The translations under genes and the position numbers were made by a program. The notes beneath the pieces are model-generated. The model had not been told where the DNA came from. It did not search any database and saw only the letters and a list, made by a program, of their open reading frames with translations. DNA of 24,605 nt from an uncultured Eubacteriales bacterium (GTDB taxonomy: Bacteria > Bacillota > Clostridia > Oscillospirales > Oscillospiraceae). The DNA lies in assembly GCA_900552725.1 (NCBI GenBank), contig USAT01000022.1, positions 1 through 24,605 on the forward strand. The letters run 5' to 3'. Positions 22,857 to 24,605 of this stretch are shown here, piece by piece (within the stretch, counting starts at the first letter, position 1; each line of letters begins with the position of its first letter).

Positions 22857-23516
22857 ATGGAACTGAAAGACATCCTCAGCCGCGTGGATCACACTCTGCT
22901 GAGCCAGAGCGCCACCTGGGCGGAGATCCAGGCCATCTGCGACGACGGCGTCAAGTACGGCTGTGCCAGCGTGTGCATTCCCGCCAGCTATGTGAAGCAG
23001 GCGGCGGAGTATGTGGCGGGCAAGATCGCCGTCTGCACCGTCATTGGCTTCCCCAACGGCTATGACACCACCGCCGCCAAGTGCTTCGAGGCGGCCGACG
23101 CCGTGAAGAACGGCGCGTCCGAGATCGACATGGTCATCAACATCGGCTGGGTCAAGGACGGCCTGTACGACCGGGTGCTGGATGAGATCAAGCAGGTGAA
23201 GGCCGCCTGCGCGGGCAAGCTGCTGAAGGTGATCATCGAGACCTGCATGCTGACCGACGCCGAGAAGATCGAGATGTGCCGCGTGGTATCCGAGTCCGGC
23301 GCGGACTATATCAAGACCTCCACCGGCTTCGGCGGAGGCGGCGCCACCCGCGAGGACGTGGCCCTGTTCAAGGCCCATGTGGCCCCCCATGTGAAGATCA
23401 AGGCCGCCGGCGGCATCGCCGATTTGCAGGACGCCGAGGACTTCGTGAATCTGGGTGCCGACCGTCTGGGCACCAGCCGCATCGTCAAGGCCGTCAAGGC
23501 CATGGAACAGAAATAA
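22857..23516 (+). CDS. deoC: Deoxyribose-phosphate aldolase
   Basis: A 219-aa class I aldolase splitting 2-deoxyribose-5-phosphate into acetaldehyde and glyceraldehyde-3-phosphate, the last step of deoxynucleoside catabolism. The TIM-barrel motifs are intact: DHTLLSQSATWAEI (substrate loop), VCTVIGFPNGYDTTAAK, EIDMVINIGWVKDG, KVIIETCML, YIKTSTGFGGGGAT with the Schiff-base lysine K153, and KIKAAGGIADLQDAEDF with the second lysine K182. The length is that of the short bacterial form. The ATG at 22857 has AAAGGAG about 10 nt upstream; another ATG at 22849 is out of frame. It is co-transcribed with deoD, 15 bp downstream. Confidence 0.97.
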   Translation: MELKDILSRVDHTLLSQSATWAEIQAICDDGVKYGCASVCIPASYVKQAAEYVAGKIAVCTVIGFPNGYDTTAAKCFEAADAVKNGASEIDMVINIGWVKDGLYDRVLDEIKQVKAACAGKLLKVIIETCMLTDAEKIEMCRVVSESGADYIKTSTGFGGGGATREDVALFKAHVAPHVKIKAAGGIADLQDAEDFVNLGADRLGTSRIVKAVKAMEQK

Positions 23517-23531
23517 GGAGGAACTGACACT

Positions 23532-24248
23532 ATGCCTACCCCCCATAATAACGCCGTCAAGGGCGATTTCGCCAAAACCGTTCTCATGCCCGGCGACCCC
23601 CTGCGGGCCAAATTCATCGCCGAGACCTTCCTGACCGATCCCAGGCTGGTGAACAACGTCCGGGGCGTCCAGGGCTACACCGGCACCTATAAGGGCGTCC
23701 CCGTCTCCGTCATGGCCAGCGGCATGGGTATGCCCTCCATCGGCATCTACTCCTATGAGCTGTATACCCAGTACGACGTGGAGAACATCATCCGTGTCGG
23801 CAGCGCCGGCGCCATGCGGGCCGATCTGGAGCTGGGCAGCGTGGTGGCCGGACAGGGCGCCTGCACCAACTCCAATTTCGCCGACCAGTACGAGCTGGGC
23901 GGCAGCTTCGCCCCTATCTGCGATTTCGACCTGCTGATGGCCGCCGTGGACAGTGCCAAGGAGCTGGGCGTGAAGATGCCCGTGGGCAACCTGTACTCCT
24001 CCGATACCTTCTATGACGCCGCGCTGCGCAACATGCGCTACGCCAAGATGGGCGTCATGGCCGTGGAAATGGAGGCCGCCGCCCTGTACTGCACCGCCGC
24101 CTATACCGGCAAGCGGGCCCTGGCCATCTGCTCCATCTCCGACAATCTCATCACCGGCGAGGAATTGTCCGCCGACGAGAGACAGACTACCTTCACCAAC
24201 ATGATGGAGATCGCCCTGGAGATCGCGGTAAAAATGGACAAACAGTAA
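23532..24248 (+). CDS. deoD: Purine nucleoside phosphorylase, DeoD type
   Basis: A 238-aa cytosolic enzyme splitting purine (deoxy)nucleosides with phosphate into base and (deoxy)ribose-1-phosphate, feeding Hpt and, through a mutase, DeoC. DeoD-type motifs: MPGDPLRAKFIAE (phosphate site, about 18-30), ASGMGMPSIGIYSYEL, IIRVGSAGAMR, VMAVEMEAAALY (sugar site) and AICSISDNLITGE with the catalytic aspartate in SDN. The length equals the hexameric DeoD form, not the trimeric PunA form. AAGGAGG lies about 9 nt before the ATG. The phosphopentomutase gene often found in such operons is not in this window. Confidence 0.97.
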   Translation: MPTPHNNAVKGDFAKTVLMPGDPLRAKFIAETFLTDPRLVNNVRGVQGYTGTYKGVPVSVMASGMGMPSIGIYSYELYTQYDVENIIRVGSAGAMRADLELGSVVAGQGACTNSNFADQYELGGSFAPICDFDLLMAAVDSAKELGVKMPVGNLYSSDTFYDAALRNMRYAKMGVMAVEMEAAALYCTAAYTGKRALAICSISDNLITGEELSADERQTTFTNMMEIALEIAVKMDKQ

Positions 24249-24260
24249 ATAATCTGTGAC

Positions 24261-24301
24261 AAGCGGGCTTTTGTGCGTCATAAACGCACAAAAGCCCGCT
24301 T
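24261..24301. terminator. Long hairpin terminator after deoD
   Basis: Perfect 18-bp stem (24261-24278 with 24284-24301) with a 5-nt loop and no outer T-run, though TTTT lies inside the arm. It separates deoC-deoD from the next unit and probably works in both directions. Confidence 0.8.
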
Positions 24302-24326
24302 CTTGCGGAACTTCCTAAAATAAGAC

Positions 24327-24355
24327 TTGCTTTTACCGTAAGCACCTGTTAAAAT
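24327..24355 (+). promoter_or_regulatory. Promoter for the BMP-family lipoprotein gene
   Basis: -35 TTGCTT (24327-24332), 17-bp spacer, extended -10 TGTTAAAAT (hexamer 24350-24355), about 80 nt before the start codon. Confidence 0.65.
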
Positions 24356-24386
24356 AACGGTGTATGGCGATAAAGCCATGCGATAC

Positions 24387-24409
24387 TGTTCCTGTTCACA
24401 ACAGGAACA
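24387..24409 (+). promoter_or_regulatory. Perfect inverted repeat in the BMP gene leader
   Basis: TGTTCCTGTT-CAC-AACAGGAACA, a 10-bp perfect stem with a 3-nt loop, 30 nt downstream of the predicted transcription start and 26 nt before the ATG. It could be an operator for a dimeric repressor or an RNA hairpin. No purine riboswitch core was recognised. Confidence 0.5.
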
Positions 24410-24435
24410 AATATTGAGAAAGGTAGATTAAGCAC

Positions 24436-24605
24436 ATGAAAAAGTTTCTTGCTCTGATTCTGGCTCTGGTCATGGCGCTGTCCCTGGTCGCTTGCGGCGG
24501 CAACAGCACCCCTGATGACAACCAGAATACCGACGAGCCCAACACCAATACCGAGTACAAGGTCGCTATGATCACCGACTACGGCGATATCACCGACCAG
24601 TCCTT
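24436..24605 (+). CDS. BMP-family (PnrA-like) nucleoside-binding lipoprotein, N-terminal fragment
   Basis: About 56 residues before the window ends. The signal peptide MKKFLALILALVMALSLVAC ends in lipobox LVAC (Cys20), followed by an Asn/Asp/Thr/Glu-rich linker (about 21-40) and YKVAMITDYGDITDQSF, the opening of the basic membrane protein family (PF02608), whose characterised members bind purine nucleosides for ABC import. Placement after deoC-deoD supports a nucleoside role. The start is the only reasonable ATG, but its ribosome binding site is weak: AAAGG lies about 13 nt upstream. The signal-peptide region shares 52 of 60 bases with livJ. The ATPase and permease genes expected downstream are outside the window. 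Confidence 0.85.
   Translation, partial: MKKFLALILALVMALSLVACGGNSTPDDNQNTDEPNTNTEYKVAMITDYGDITDQS

Noticed and set aside
20087..22873. Very long minus-strand open frame (928 codons) opposite the MBOAT and DHHW genes
   Set aside because: An artefact of GC-rich third positions on the + strand; its translation is His/Gln/Gly/Val-rich and low in complexity, with no domain, and three well-supported + strand genes lie across it. The same applies to minus-strand frames at 11375-13288, 4823-6601, 3661-5037, 1328-2650, 7566-8903 and 22602-24281.
24356..24435. Purine riboswitch in the leader of the nucleoside-binding lipoprotein gene
   Set aside because: The conserved purine-riboswitch core segments and the paired loops are not present; only one simple hairpin is visible.

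Overview
The window reads as chromosomal DNA from a GC-rich, low-oxygen Firmicute, most probably a gut Clostridia of the Oscillospiraceae type. This is inferred from the classical Firmicutes order gdpP-rplI-dnaB, an RNase J gene, lipoproteins with LVAC/LAAC lipoboxes, strong AAGGAGG ribosome binding sites, and DHHW/MBOAT/DUF4358 genes. No rRNA, tRNA, CRISPR array, transposase or phage gene was seen. Nearly all genes are on the + strand.

Region 1 (1-9555) is housekeeping. An RNase J gene leaves leftward from position 91. A divergent promoter pair, built as a perfect 20-bp inverted repeat, separates it from gdpP (c-di-AMP phosphodiesterase), rplI, dnaB, tilS, hpt, lepB and ftsH, which ends at a strong terminator at 9522-9555. 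Two families of non-coding repeats fill the gaps around dnaB-tilS-hpt.

Region 2 (9556-15062) is a complete branched-chain amino acid (or related amide) ABC importer, livJ-livH-livM-livG-livF. Two strong hairpins lie between the binding protein and the permeases, and LivG carries an insertion of about 50 residues. A 66-aa unknown gene faces it from the minus strand.

Region 3 (15617-18071) holds a TauE/SafE-type exporter, a nitroreductase and a PAP2 membrane phosphatase, possibly co-transcribed.

Region 4 (18150-22795) has its own promoter and terminator and carries a DUF4358 lipoprotein, a DHHW protein, an MBOAT acyltransferase and a second DHHW protein. I infer an envelope or exopolysaccharide O-acylation system of the AlgI/AlgJ or DltB type. 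It is the best candidate here for an uncharacterised system.

Region 5 (22785-24605) is nucleoside salvage: deoC and deoD from one promoter, a terminator, then the start of a BMP-family (PnrA-like) nucleoside-binding lipoprotein cut by the window edge.

The most unusual non-coding content is (a) a multi-hairpin repeat, here called R1, at 3402-3624, 6834-6993 and, as a fragment, 19888-19920, with base changes that preserve its stems; and (b) three units of exactly 85 bp, here called R2, with GTAGG...CCTAC ends, at 2659-2743, 3288-3372 and 19955-20039.
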